The notes beneath the pieces were generated by a model. It saw nothing but the letters and a program-made list of their open reading frames with translations. It had not been told where the DNA came from and ran no database searches. Both the position numbers and the translations under genes were made by a program. Positions 37,108 through 46,652 of a stretch of 64,000 nucleotides of DNA are shown piece by piece; the first letter of the stretch is position 1, and each line of letters opens with the position of its first letter. Source of the DNA: Aliiruegeria sabulilitoris (GTDB lineage: Bacteria > Pseudomonadota > Alphaproteobacteria > Rhodobacterales > Rhodobacteraceae). Location of the stretch: contig NZ_LOAS01000011.1 of assembly GCF_001558155.1 (NCBI RefSeq), positions 172,630 through 236,629 of the forward strand, in the 5' to 3' direction.

Positions 37108-38148
37108 ATGAATACAGATCTTCTCAAGCGCCTCTGCGAAACCCCCGGCGTGCCCGGCCATGAAGAGCGTGTCCGCGACCTGATCCTCAAGGAGATCGAA
37201 GGGCTTTTCGATCATGTCGAAACGGACCCGATGGGCTCCCTTCTCTGCCGTCGCGATGCGCGCGGAGGCGCGAAGACGCCGCTGAAGATCATGTTGCTCT
37301 GCCACATGGACGAAATCGGCTTTCTTGTCAGCCACATCTCCAAGGAGGGCTTCCTCTATCTCCAGCCTGTCGGCGGCTTCGACCCGCGCACGCTCTTTGC
37401 CCGCCGCGTGCTCGTCTGCACCGACGACGGCGACCTGAAGGGCGTGATGAACCCGGCCGGGCCGGGCGTGCACATCACCAAGCTCGAAGACCGCAAGAAA
37501 GTGCCGGAAGTGCATGAATTCATCGTCGATACCGGGCTGGGCGAGGCTGCTGCCGAGAAGGTCAAGGTCGGCGACATGGTGGTGATGGACGAGCCGTTTC
37601 TGGAGATGGGCAATAAATTCGTCTCCAAGGCGCTCGACAACCGCGTCGCCTGCTGGCTCGGGATCGAAGCGATCCGGGGGCTGGCCGAGACAGCCAACGA
37701 AGCCGAGATCCACGTCGCCTTCACCTGCCAGGAAGAGGTTGGCCTGCGCGGAGCGCGCACGGCCGCTTTCCGCATCCAGCCCGATATCGGCCTGGGCATC
37801 GACACGACGCTGGCCTGCGACACGCCCGGCGTTCCCGAGCAGGATCGTACAACGGAGCAAGGCAAGGGCTTCGGCCTGCATGTCCGCGACACGTCCTTCA
37901 TTGCCGACAAGGCGCTTGTGGCGGAGTTTGACGCGCTTGCCCGCGCGGAGAATATCCCGTTCCAACGCACGATGCTGCGGGCCGGCGGTCAGGACGGCGC
38001 CGCCGCCCAGCAGGCTGCAGCCGGCGCCCGGGCGGTGGGGATCGTGGTTGGCACACGCTATATCCACACGGTTACCGAGATGGTCGATAGCCGCGACCTG
38101 CAGGCGGCCCGGGATATACTGGTCGCCTATCTCCGCCAGGCCGGCTGA
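37108..38148 (+). CDS. M42-family metallo-aminopeptidase
   Basis: 346 residues. Metal ligands of the M42 family are visible: His in LLCHMDEIGFLV (about 71-82), Asp in KALDNRVAC, the catalytic Glu pair in QEEVGLRGAR, and a late RYIHTVTEMVDSRD. It should form a tetrahedral dodecamer and remove N-terminal residues from peptides in the cytosol; members are also annotated as cellulase M or FrvX. The strongly acidic GIDTTLACDTPG block holds another ligand. It is monocistronic. Confidence 0.92.
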   Translation: MNTDLLKRLCETPGVPGHEERVRDLILKEIEGLFDHVETDPMGSLLCRRDARGGAKTPLKIMLLCHMDEIGFLVSHISKEGFLYLQPVGGFDPRTLFARRVLVCTDDGDLKGVMNPAGPGVHITKLEDRKKVPEVHEFIVDTGLGEAAAEKVKVGDMVVMDEPFLEMGNKFVSKALDNRVACWLGIEAIRGLAETANEAEIHVAFTCQEEVGLRGARTAAFRIQPDIGLGIDTTLACDTPGVPEQDRTTEQGKGFGLHVRDTSFIADKALVAEFDALARAENIPFQRTMLRAGGQDGAAAQQAAAGARAVGIVVGTRYIHTVTEMVDSRDLQAARDILVAYLRQAG

Positions 38149-38182
38149 AAAAGGAAGGCCGCCGGGCTGCAACGCACCTAGG

Positions 38183-39184
38183 TCAAGGGCGCGCTTCCTG
38201 ACCAAATGAGAGAGCGCCGTTCCCGGCTTTCCGGGAGCGCACCGCAAAGAAACGGCTCCCTGGCGCGGATAGCCGGGTCGCGCCAAGGGCGACGACATCG
38301 GCCCCGCTACCAAGCTTGAACCGGGCAATACCGGGCGTGTTCCGAGTGTCGATAAGGTCGAGGTCCAACTGGCGCATGCCACGCGCTGCCAGCCAGTTTT
38401 GTGCATTCCACAACAGAAGGTTATGCGCCCCGACCCGCCGCCCTTCGGGACCGGACCAGCCGACATGATAGGTCGCGCTTTGACCATGCAGAAGGAAAAG
38501 CATGGCTGCCACGGTCTCGCCATCCCTTTCCGCTGTGAAGAGACGTGCGGATTTCTTTCCGCCTTGCTGCACCCAGGCCGCGGTGAAGGTCGGCGGCAAC
38601 CGACGATAGCGGCGAGCACAGGCCTGTTCGGCCTCCCTCATCAGCAACCAGTGGCCCGGATTCTCCGGCATCGGTGCCTGGCGAACCTCCAGGCCCGCCC
38701 CCTCTGCCCTGACCAGCCGGTTGCGCCATTTGCCGTGCTGCCGGGCGCGCATCTCGGCTGCGTCGCCACTCAATTCCAGCCGCGCCAGATGGCAGGGCGT
38801 CACGGCCTTCAACCAACCGCTGCCATCCAGCGGGTCTGCACCATCGCAAGGTTCCGGCGTGGCCGCGACGATGCGATGGTCCTGCTTGAGACGCTCCAGC
38901 AAGGACAGGACACCGCCGCGTCGGACCGATGGCGGTACGAGTTCGGCCCAGACCGGCCCACGCGAGAGCAGCGCCGCCCGTCCAAGCAGGGGAACTGGGC
39001 GTTCGAGAACCTGCGCGGCGCCAAGCAACTGTCCGGTATGATTGCGCATTTCGAAGTACCGCAAGCTGGAGCCAAGAGTTGCGCATGCGGCCCCGTAGGT
39101 CGGATGCTGCTGCATCGGAACGGGCACGCCCTCGGGCAGACACGGGCAGGATATTTCGATCCATCGAGGCTCCATGATCAGCAT
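38183..39184 (-). CDS. FemAB/GNAT-type acyltransferase
   Basis: 333 residues. Two GNAT-like halves are recognisable, the second with FTAERDGETVAAMLFLLHGQ, ATYHVGWSGPEGRRVGAHNL, and LWNAQNWLAARGMRQLDLDL, as in the FemAB-like/PEP-CTERM-associated acyltransferases (DUF482-like). Such proteins transfer amino acids or acyl groups, for example in cell-wall or polysaccharide modification. The substrate is unknown. It is divergent from the small-membrane-protein/mipZ genes. Confidence 0.75.
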   Translation of the reverse strand: MLIMEPRWIEISCPCLPEGVPVPMQQHPTYGAACATLGSSLRYFEMRNHTGQLLGAAQVLERPVPLLGRAALLSRGPVWAELVPPSVRRGGVLSLLERLKQDHRIVAATPEPCDGADPLDGSGWLKAVTPCHLARLELSGDAAEMRARQHGKWRNRLVRAEGAGLEVRQAPMPENPGHWLLMREAEQACARRYRRLPPTFTAAWVQQGGKKSARLFTAERDGETVAAMLFLLHGQSATYHVGWSGPEGRRVGAHNLLLWNAQNWLAARGMRQLDLDLIDTRNTPGIARFKLGSGADVVALGATRLSAPGSRFFAVRSRKAGNGALSFGQEARP

Positions 39185-39206
39185 TAACCATATGCAAACC
39201 TAACGT

Positions 39207-39371
39207 ATGGTTAATGCCCGCATGAGACAGAAGCCTGCCCCCGTTCGCGGCATCGAAGCGCCGCCGCCCCGCCCGACTTTTCGCAGCGCCCTGTGGCTCG
39301 CCTGCGTGCTGTCAATTCCCACCTACCTGCTGCTTTCGCTGCTGGATTACCTCGTTCGCTGGGCATTCTGA
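39207..39371 (+). CDS. 54-residue single-helix membrane protein
   Basis: An ATG at 39207 (or 39222) opens a frame of 54 (or 49) codons: a basic Pro-rich N-terminus (RQKPAPVRGIEAPPPRP), one transmembrane helix (ALWLACVLSIPTYLLLSLL) and a short tail ending YLVRWAF. It sits between the divergent acyltransferase and mipZ. Composition and length are those of real microproteins, but no database check was possible. Confidence 0.55.
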   Translation: MVNARMRQKPAPVRGIEAPPPRPTFRSALWLACVLSIPTYLLLSLLDYLVRWAF

Positions 39372-39514
39372 ACCAGGCGGTTTTTGCTCTTTTCCTTCCC
39401 CCGATCCGGCATTAGAGCCACAGGCTCCGGCTTCTGACCGGCCTGTCGCGGGAATGTTGGCTCATACGTGGCAATGCAGGTCTGCAAAGCAGAGCGGAGA
39501 CCGCAGGAGGCAAC

Positions 39515-40324
39515 GTGGCGCATATCATCGTCGTGGGAAATGAAAAGGGCGGGTCGGGCAAGTCCACGACCTCCATGCACGTGGCCACCGCCCTCGCGCG
39601 GATGGGGCATCGCGTCGGCACGATGGATCTCGACCTGCGCCAGCAGAGCCTGGGACGCTATATCGAGAATCGCCGCGCCTTCTGTGCAAGAAAAGGCCAC
39701 GCGCTGGCGATCCCCGACTATGTCAACCTGCCCGAGATCGCGCCGGAAGACGTGCCCCAAGGGACGAATATCAACGACCACCGGCTGGCGCTTGCCGTGC
39801 AATCGCTGGAGCCGGAATCCGATTTCATCCTGATCGACTGCCCCGGTTCCCATACGCGTCTTAGCCAGATGGCCCATGCCATGGCCGATACGCTGATCAC
39901 GCCGCTCAACGATTCCTTTGTCGATTTTGACCTCCTGGCACGGACCCGACCGGAAGATGGCGCCATTCTCGGGCCGTCGGTCTATTCGGAAATGGTCTGG
40001 TCGGCGCGCCAGACACGTGCGCAGGCGGGCCTGCCCCCGATCGACTGGATCGTGACCCGCAACCGGCTGGGCTCGCAGCAGATGCACAACAAGCGCAAGG
40101 TCGGCGAAGCGCTCGGAAAGCTCTCGAAACGGATCGGCTTTCGTGTCGCGCCGGGCTTCAGCGAAAGGGTGATCTTCCGGGAACTCTTCCCGCGCGGCCT
40201 GACCTTGCTGGACCTGCGAGACATCGGCACGGATCGGCTGAACCTGTCCAATATCGCCGCCCGCCAAGAGGTGCGGGACCTGGTCAAGACGTTGAACCTG
40301 CCGGGCGTGAAGGTGAAGTTCTAG
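39515..40324 (+). CDS. mipZ: MipZ, ParA-like division-plane ATPase
   Basis: 269 residues from a GTG at 39515 with AGGAGG four bases upstream. The deviant Walker A GNEKGGSGKSTTSMHVA (about 8-24), FILIDCPGSHTRLS as Walker B region, and the MipZ-specific DLRQQSLGRYIENR identify it. MipZ forms gradients from the cell poles through ParB and inhibits FtsZ, placing division at midcell in alphaproteobacteria. parB is not in the window. Its stop overlaps the end of the convergent gene. Confidence 0.93.
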   Translation: MAHIIVVGNEKGGSGKSTTSMHVATALARMGHRVGTMDLDLRQQSLGRYIENRRAFCARKGHALAIPDYVNLPEIAPEDVPQGTNINDHRLALAVQSLEPESDFILIDCPGSHTRLSQMAHAMADTLITPLNDSFVDFDLLARTRPEDGAILGPSVYSEMVWSARQTRAQAGLPPIDWIVTRNRLGSQQMHNKRKVGEALGKLSKRIGFRVAPGFSERVIFRELFPRGLTLLDLRDIGTDRLNLSNIAARQEVRDLVKTLNLPGVKVKF

Positions 40325-40878
40325 CCCAACCGGGCCAGCCGCCGAACGAAGGGATCCGCTTCCAGGCGTTCCTGTGCGCGACCGGACAGCTTCACGTCCT
40401 GCGCCCATTCGGAGCCAAAGCGCTGTGCCGCCGCCAGCGGGCGCGAGACGACCCGCCTCCCCTTAGCGAAGGGGAGCTTGCAGGGAGCGTTTTCTGCCGT
40501 TTCCTGTTCACGGGTCTCTGCGGATTGCGATCCGTCGTCTGGAACAGCTGTGGAAACGACGAGTTTGGGAGACGGTGTCAGGACGATCTTGAGCGTCTCG
40601 GCTCCGTTGGTGCCATCCGCCATTTCCGGCACATAGGGCGAGATCCGAATGCAGCCAGCACGGTTTGCCCGCACAGCCTTCGCCGCGCGAAGCTGACTGC
40701 GAAAAAGCAACAGAACCCCCAACATCGCACAGATGGATCCAACCGCACCAGGCAATGCCACCAGATCCGGCCAGTTGAGCTTCACGAACTCGACCGAACT
40801 GCAGCAGGCAGCTCCAAGGCCGATCATCGGAACGGCCAATCTGCGGCCGATATTGGCTTGCGCTACATCAGAAGTCAC
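40321..40878 (-). CDS. membrane protein with long cytosolic tail, function unknown
   Basis: 185 residues. Two hydrophobic stretches near the N-terminus (RRLAVPMIGLGAACCSS and LPGAVGSICAMLGVLLLF) are followed by a polar, Ser/Thr/Ala-rich region and a basic C-terminus (RAQERLEADPFVRRLARLG). No domain is recognised. Three cysteines lie in the N-terminal third. The 3' end overlaps mipZ by four bases on the opposite strand, so transcripts converge. Confidence 0.65.
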   Translation of the reverse strand: MTSDVAQANIGRRLAVPMIGLGAACCSSVEFVKLNWPDLVALPGAVGSICAMLGVLLLFRSQLRAAKAVRANRAGCIRISPYVPEMADGTNGAETLKIVLTPSPKLVVSTAVPDDGSQSAETREQETAENAPCKLPFAKGRRVVSRPLAAAQRFGSEWAQDVKLSGRAQERLEADPFVRRLARLG

Positions 40879-41182
40879 GGGGCGTCTCCCTGCCTATCTC
40901 ACTCAACGTTAGCGAGAAAACGAGGCCCGTTTGTGGCAGCATGCCGGCAGGTCGGACAAATAGGTTAAGGCCGCGGACCCGCTCAGCACGCGGATCCCTG
41001 CGGCACCGGTTCAAGGGCGATACCCGCCACCTGCAACGGCGGCAGGCCGGAACGCCCGATCACGCGCAGAGCCGCGTCCTCAAGGAAACAGCCCGCGACC
41101 AGAGCGTAGAAGATGGGGACGTCACTTGCACACGCCCAGAGCGTGGGGCGCGCGCGTTTCGGTTGTCATTCACCATGGACGA
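40879..41182. other. 304-bp gap with no supported gene
   Basis: A minus-strand frame ending near 40985 reads like a protein tail (LPPLQVAGIALEPVPQG) but has no start codon before an upstream stop, so it is not called. It could be the remnant of a lost gene. No other signal is seen. Confidence 0.4.
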
Positions 41183-41683
41183 TCAGGGGATCTGGCTAAG
41201 CCGCTCTTCCAGGACCTCAAATGGAACGGCCGGTTCGTTCTTGGCGCCGCGGATGACCAGCGATGTCTTGACACTCGCGACATTGGCGGCCGCTGTCAGC
41301 TCCTCGGTCAGGAAGCTCTGGAAGGTCGACAGGTCTGGCGAGACGCATTTCAGGATGAAGTCGATTTCGCCATTGAGCATGTGGCATTCGCGCACAAGCG
41401 GCCATTCCCGGCATTTCTGCTCAAAGGCCGAAAGGTCCGCCTCTGCCTGGCTGCTCAGGCCGACCATGGCAAAGACCTGGACCTCGAAACCCAGTTCGCG
41501 CGGGTCGACGTCGGCGTGATAGCCGCGAATGAAACCGGATTCCTCGAGCGTGCGGACCCGTCGCAGGCAGGGCGGCGCCGAAATTCCCACTCGCCGGGCC
41601 AGCTCGACATTGGTCATTCGACCGTCAGCCTGCAGCTCGGCGAGGATGTGGCGGTCGATCGGATCAAGTTTGGAACCCGGCAT
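41183..41683 (-). CDS. Lrp/AsnC-family transcriptional regulator
   Basis: 166 residues from the ATG at 41683 (MPGSKLDPIDRHILAELQAD), the family start; a longer in-frame extension is not protein-like. N-terminal HTH (ELARRVGISAPPCLRRVRTL) and C-terminal RAM domain with VRECHMLNGEIDFILKCVS. It is divergent from trxB across 206 bp, with an inverted repeat between. This lrp-trxB pairing recurs in Rhodobacterales. The signal sensed is unknown. Confidence 0.9.
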   Translation of the reverse strand: MPGSKLDPIDRHILAELQADGRMTNVELARRVGISAPPCLRRVRTLEESGFIRGYHADVDPRELGFEVQVFAMVGLSSQAEADLSAFEQKCREWPLVRECHMLNGEIDFILKCVSPDLSTFQSFLTEELTAAANVASVKTSLVIRGAKNEPAVPFEVLEERLSQIP

Positions 41684-41735
41684 GCAGCCCTCCTGAATTT
41701 CGCGAACTGTAGCCAGACCACCCCAAAAGCGCAAC

Positions 41736-41759
41736 AATGTTTCGCAACTGCGCAACATT
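41736..41759. promoter_or_regulatory. inverted repeat between lrp-type gene and trxB
   Basis: AATGTT at 41736-41741 and AACATT at 41754-41759 flank a centre with TGCGCA symmetry; GCGCAACA also repeats directly at 41729 and 41750. This is a good candidate for the neighbouring Lrp-type regulator. Confidence 0.45.
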
Positions 41760-41784
41760 TGTCCGGTTTGTTCTGGGTGCATAG

Positions 41785-42831
<1,047 letters not shown>

Positions 42832-42876
42832 TCACGCGCGACGCTTTTCTCAAGCATAGAAAAAGACTGGATAGCA

Positions 42877-42910
42877 CGACCGGCCGCCCTGGGTTGCCGG
42901 TCGTTTTTTT
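42877..42910 (+). terminator. Rho-independent terminator of trxB
   Basis: CGACCGGC and GCCGGTCG form an eight-pair stem around a CGCCCTGGGTT-type loop, followed by seven T. Confidence 0.88.
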
Positions 42911-42992
42911 CGTGCCGTGATCGTATGGGTGCGATTAACCACTTTCACAGATACCGGAACTTTTTTCCTTTTCCGAGAACGTGAAACATGCA

Positions 42993-43014
42993 ATGTGTTC
43001 ACGCGTGAACACAT
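42993..43014. promoter_or_regulatory. perfect 22-bp palindrome, probable operator of the regulator-sat/cysC gene
   Basis: The arms ATGTGTTCACG and CGTGAACACAT form an uninterrupted 22-bp palindrome. It lies 13 bp before the ATG at 43027, overlapping where RNA polymerase would bind or start. A half-similar GTGAAACAT lies just upstream. MarR-family proteins bind palindromes of this size, so autoregulation by the encoded winged-helix domain is the simplest reading. Confidence 0.75.
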
Positions 43015-43026
43015 ATTGAGTCGCAA

Positions 43027-45108
43027 ATGCATTTCGCTGAAGAAAAATCCATTTCGCCGGAAGAAGAGGACCTGCTCTTTCGGATGTTGCGCCAGCTTGA
43101 CCTGGCGCCGGAGGCTTCGCAGCGCAGTACCGCCACGGCACTCGGGATTTCTCTCGGGCGCCTGAATGCGCTTCTACGCGCTGCGGTGGAGGCCGGACTG
43201 GTCACGATCGGCGAACGCGCAGGGCCCGACAAGCGACAGCGTTTTTCCTATTCCATCACCTCGCGCGGGGCCGCCGAGCAATTACGCCTGCGCGACAAAT
43301 TCCTCTCCCGCAAATTCGCAGAGTACGACGCTCTGCACGCAGAACTGACCGGTACGTCCAGCGGTCTCAACCCCTTCCAACACAGGACAAACCCTATGCA
43401 GAACAACCTGGCTCCCATATCCGAGCTTTACGTTTCCTACGAGAGCGCCCAGAAGCTCAAGGTCGAGGCGGCGGATCTCGTCTCCTGGGATCTGACCCCG
43501 CGTCAGATCTGCGACCTCGAACTGCTGATGAATGGCGGTTTCAGCCCGCTCAAGGGCTTTCTCTCCGAAGAGGATTATAACGGCGTCGTCGAGAACATGC
43601 GCCTCGCCGATGGCTCGCTCTGGCCGATGCCGATCACGCTCGACGTCTCCCAGAGCTTTGCCGACAAGATCGAGCCGGGCCAGGATATCGCGCTGCGCGA
43701 CCAGGAAGGCGTGATCCTTGCCATCCTGTCGATCTCCGACAAATACGTGCCGAACAAGGCGCGAGAGGCCGAGAAGGTCTTCGGTGCCGATGACCAGGCG
43801 CACCCCGCCGTCAACTACCTGCACAATGTCGCCGGCCCCGTCTATCTCGGTGGCCCGATCACCGGCATCCAGCAGCCCGTGCATTACGACTTCCGCGCCC
43901 GCCGCGACACGCCCAACGAATTGCGCGCCTATTTCCGCAAGCTCGGCTGGCGCAAGATCGTCGCCTTCCAGACGCGCAACCCGCTGCACCGCGCCCACCA
44001 GGAGCTGACCTTCCGCGCCGCCAAGGAATGCCAGGCCAACCTGCTGATCCACCCCGTCGTCGGCATGACCAAGCCGGGCGACGTGGACCACTTCACCCGT
44101 GTGCGCTGCTACGAGGCCGTTCTGGACAAGTACCCGGCCGCCACCACGACCATGAGCCTGCTGCCGCTGGCCATGCGCATGGCCGGCCCGCGCGAGGCGG
44201 TCTGGCACGGCCTGATCCGCAAGAACCACGGCGTGACGCATTTCATCGTTGGCCGCGACCATGCCGGTCCGGGCAAGAACTCCGCCGGCGAGGATTTCTA
44301 TGGTCCTTACGACGCGCAGGACCTGTTCCGCGAGCACGAGGCCGAGATGGGCATCGAGATGGTGCCGTTCAAGCATATGGTCTTTGTGCAGGAGCGTGCC
44401 CAGTACGAGCCGATTGACGAGATCGCCGACAAGGACAAGGTCACCATCCTCAACATCTCCGGCACCGAACTGCGCCGCCGCCTGGCCGAGGGACTGGAGA
44501 TCCCGGACTGGTTCTCCTTCAAGGACGTGGTCAAGGAACTGCGCCGCACCAAGCCGCCGCGCTCCAAGCAAGGCTTCACCGTGTTCTTCACCGGTTTCTC
44601 CGGCTCCGGCAAATCCACGATTGCCAACGCGCTGATGGTCAAGCTGATGGAGATGGGCGGCCGCCCGACGACGCTTCTGGATGGTGACATCGTGCGGAAG
44701 AACCTGTCGAGCGAGCTGGGCTTCTCCAAGGAGCACCGCGACCTCAACATCCGCCGCATCGGCTATGTCGCCTCCGAGATCACCAAGAATGGCGGCATCG
44801 CCATCTGTGCCCCGATCGCACCCTACGCCACGACGCGCCGCGCCGTGCGCGAGGACATCGAGGAATACGGTGCCTTCGTCGAGGTCCATGTCGCAACCTC
44901 CATCGAGGAATGCGAGAAGCGGGACCGCAAGGGCCTCTACAAGCTCGCGCGTGAGGGCAAGATCAAGGAATTCACCGGCATTTCGGATCCCTATGACGTG
45001 CCCACGAACCCCGAGCTGAGCCTCGACACCGAGACGGTCGATGTCGATTACTGCGCCCAGCAGGTTCTGCTGAAGCTCGAGAGCATGGGCCTCATCGCCG
45101 GTAGCTGA
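43027..45108 (+). CDS. sat-cysC: MarR-like winged helix fused in frame to bifunctional ATP sulfurylase/APS kinase
   Basis: A single 693-codon frame. Residues 1-112 form a winged helix close to MarR-family EPS-associated regulators (SPEEEDLLFRMLRQLDLAPE, TALGISLGRLNALLRAAVEA). From Met124 (43396) the sequence is a full-length 570-residue bifunctional enzyme: ATP sulfurylase with RNPLHRAHQE near residue 320, then APS kinase with GFSGSGKST near 525. The enzyme makes PAPS from sulfate and ATP. An AGGA nine bases before Met124 could give a separate enzyme. No stop divides the halves, so either fusion or internal initiation is possible. Confidence 0.85.
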   Translation: MHFAEEKSISPEEEDLLFRMLRQLDLAPEASQRSTATALGISLGRLNALLRAAVEAGLVTIGERAGPDKRQRFSYSITSRGAAEQLRLRDKFLSRKFAEYDALHAELTGTSSGLNPFQHRTNPMQNNLAPISELYVSYESAQKLKVEAADLVSWDLTPRQICDLELLMNGGFSPLKGFLSEEDYNGVVENMRLADGSLWPMPITLDVSQSFADKIEPGQDIALRDQEGVILAILSISDKYVPNKAREAEKVFGADDQAHPAVNYLHNVAGPVYLGGPITGIQQPVHYDFRARRDTPNELRAYFRKLGWRKIVAFQTRNPLHRAHQELTFRAAKECQANLLIHPVVGMTKPGDVDHFTRVRCYEAVLDKYPAATTTMSLLPLAMRMAGPREAVWHGLIRKNHGVTHFIVGRDHAGPGKNSAGEDFYGPYDAQDLFREHEAEMGIEMVPFKHMVFVQERAQYEPIDEIADKDKVTILNISGTELRRRLAEGLEIPDWFSFKDVVKELRRTKPPRSKQGFTVFFTGFSGSGKSTIANALMVKLMEMGGRPTTLLDGDIVRKNLSSELGFSKEHRDLNIRRIGYVASEITKNGGIAICAPIAPYATTRRAVREDIEEYGAFVEVHVATSIEECEKRDRKGLYKLAREGKIKEFTGISDPYDVPTNPELSLDTETVDVDYCAQQVLLKLESMGLIAGS

Positions 45109-45140
45109 TCCTGCCCACGGCCTCGATCAAGACAAGAAAC

Positions 45141-45176
45141 AACGCCCGCCACCCTCCGTGGCGGGCGTTCGCTTTT
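45141..45176 (+). terminator. Rho-independent terminator of sat-cysC
   Basis: AACGCCCGCCAC-CCTCC-GTGGCGGGCGTT forms a twelve-pair stem followed by CGCTTTT. Confidence 0.9.
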
Positions 45177-45336
45177 GGAACCGCGCTAGCCGGCCGGAAC
45201 CAGCCGGAACATGGCATTCGCGGGCGCTGGCCGGGATCAATGAAGTTTTCAACAAAATACCCGATTTCTGCCTCCACTTGCGCCCGCTTGGGACCGCAAG
45301 TGGAAGCGTTACGAGTTCTTTTCTGCGTGGGTAGAC

Positions 45337-45807
45337 ATGACCAAAAGCGATTATTCGAGTTTCTGGACAACCGGCATCTGGGTGCTTCTGCGTTACCTGG
45401 CCCTGCCGATCCTGATAGCAACCGCCGTCTATACCTTCGGCGGGCCGCAGCAACGCTCACGGATCAACTACCGGCTCTACGCTTTCGTCCAGCCGTTGCA
45501 CGAAACATATCTCGAAATGACCGGACGCTCGGACCTTCTCAAGGAACGGGTGCATGTCCGCGACCCCGATCTCGCGGACGCTTCAGTTGTGAAACTGGAT
45601 CAATTGCCGATCGCCGCCACAGTACCCGTCGTCAACCTCAGGGACCTGCCGGAGCTGGAAGGCCCCGGCCGGGTGAGACTGAACGATTTGCCGGAGCCGG
45701 TCGAAGACACGGTCGTCTTTCTCCTGACCAGGCCCGAGGCGCAGCTTGCCGTCACGACTTCTCCGCGGCCGCACTCGCGCCCGCTGTCGGAAGAGCCGCA
45801 AGGCTGA
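45337..45807 (+). CDS. membrane-anchored protein of unknown function
   Basis: 156 residues. One transmembrane helix lies at about 14-35 (GIWVLLRYLALPILIATAVY). The periplasmic part has three loosely repeated strands: VVKLDQLP, VVNLRDLPEL and RVRLNDLPEP (V-x-L-x-(D/Q)-L-P). The tail is Arg/Pro/Ser-rich. No family is recognised. It stands alone after the sat-cysC terminator, ending 20 bp from the convergent DUF1150 gene. Confidence 0.6.
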   Translation: MTKSDYSSFWTTGIWVLLRYLALPILIATAVYTFGGPQQRSRINYRLYAFVQPLHETYLEMTGRSDLLKERVHVRDPDLADASVVKLDQLPIAATVPVVNLRDLPELEGPGRVRLNDLPEPVEDTVVFLLTRPEAQLAVTTSPRPHSRPLSEEPQG

Positions 45808-45826
45808 CCGGACCACCCGCGCGCGT

Positions 45827-46060
45827 TCAGTGGACGTTGACCGGCATCATGTCGTTCTGGCGCGCAAGCTCAAAGGCGAGCCGCCGGCCCTTCACCAGCG
45901 CAAGCCGCTGTCCGTTGGTGTCATGCACCGAGTAAAGAACATCTTCGTCGCCAACCTGTTCGCGGACTTCCTCGGGAAGATCCGCAACCTCGACCGGACG
46001 CACATAGACAATTGGCTGCCCGCCATGTTCTTCGCTGTCGAAAGGAAGCTTGTAGTCCAT
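45827..46060 (-). CDS. DUF1150 family protein
   Basis: 77 residues from the ATG at 46060 (MDYKLPFDSEEHGGQPIVYV) with a good ribosome site GGAGGGG. The block VRPVEVADLPEEVREQVGDE and the end RLAFELARQNDMMPVNVH are DUF1150 features. It follows the Hsp20 gene by ten bp, a pairing widespread in alphaproteobacteria, so it is probably part of the heat-shock transcript and may aid the small chaperone. Its function is not established. Confidence 0.88.
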   Translation of the reverse strand: MDYKLPFDSEEHGGQPIVYVRPVEVADLPEEVREQVGDEDVLYSVHDTNGQRLALVKGRRLAFELARQNDMMPVNVH

Positions 46061-46070
46061 TTGCCCCTCC

Positions 46071-46484
46071 TTACGTTCGGTTGATTTCGATCGTCTGCAC
46101 GACCGTATCTGGCTGCACCTGCTTGAGATCCACATGCAGCAGCCCGTTTTCCATCGTCGCGCCGGCCACTTCCACCCCGTCGGCTAGAACGAAGCTACGC
46201 TGGAATTGCCGCGCGGCGATTCCGCGATAGAGAAAGACGCGTTCCCCGGCCTCCTCGGCCTGCCGCCCGCGGACCACGAGCTGGCGGTCCTCGACAGTGA
46301 TCGACAGGTCTTCTTCGGCAAAGCCGGCCACGGCAAGCGTGATCCGATAGGACCGCTGCCCGGATTGTTCGATATTATAGGGGGGATAGCCGTCATTTCC
46401 GGCCTTGGCCGTCCGTTCGACGAGCCGTTCCAGCTGTTCGAATCCCAAAAGGAAGGGATGGGAACCCAAAGAGGTCTTTGTCAT
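46071..46484 (-). CDS. Hsp20-family small heat-shock protein
   Basis: 137 residues from the ATG at 46484. The alpha-crystallin domain spans about 32-130, with YNIEQSGQRSYRITLAVAGF, then ITVEDRQLVVRGRQ and the late LLHVDLKQVQPD. The N-terminus HPFLLGFEQLERLVERTAK matches IbpA-type proteins. It holds unfolding proteins until DnaK/ClpB act. A heat-shock-like promoter lies upstream, and DUF1150 follows. Confidence 0.92.
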   Translation of the reverse strand: MTKTSLGSHPFLLGFEQLERLVERTAKAGNDGYPPYNIEQSGQRSYRITLAVAGFAEEDLSITVEDRQLVVRGRQAEEAGERVFLYRGIAARQFQRSFVLADGVEVAGATMENGLLHVDLKQVQPDTVVQTIEINRT

Positions 46485-46549
46485 GGGGCACGTCCTTTCA
46501 TGAAGCGACCATGCGGTTTTCGAGCCCCGAAACCGGGCACCCGAGGAAG

Positions 46550-46579
46550 AATATGGGATCAGGTGCCTCGGGGCGCAAG
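46550..46579 (-). promoter_or_regulatory. possible RpoH (heat-shock) promoter of hsp20
   Basis: On the minus strand, CTTGCG (46574-46579) and CCCATATT (46550-46557) are separated by 16 bases. Alphaproteobacterial RpoH promoters show CTTG and a CCCAT/CYTAT -10 with similar spacing. It lies about 65 bp before the hsp20 ATG. Confidence 0.4.
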
Positions 46580-46652
46580 GTTGCGCTTGGCGGAACGCCC
46601 CCCAAGGCACTATGTTCGTTCTGTTATCGCGCAAAGTTGACGCAAGGCCGGC

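Noticed and set aside
40985-41150. Minus-strand open frame whose end reads like a normal protein tail (LPPLQVAGIALEPVPQG).
   Set aside because: No start codon lies between the upstream stop and this stretch, and high-GC DNA gives long open frames by chance. I note it only as a possible remnant.
43282-44889. A 535-codon minus-strand open frame opposite the sat-cysC gene.
   Set aside because: It is a mirror of strongly biased codon use in sat-cysC; no motif and no ribosome site.
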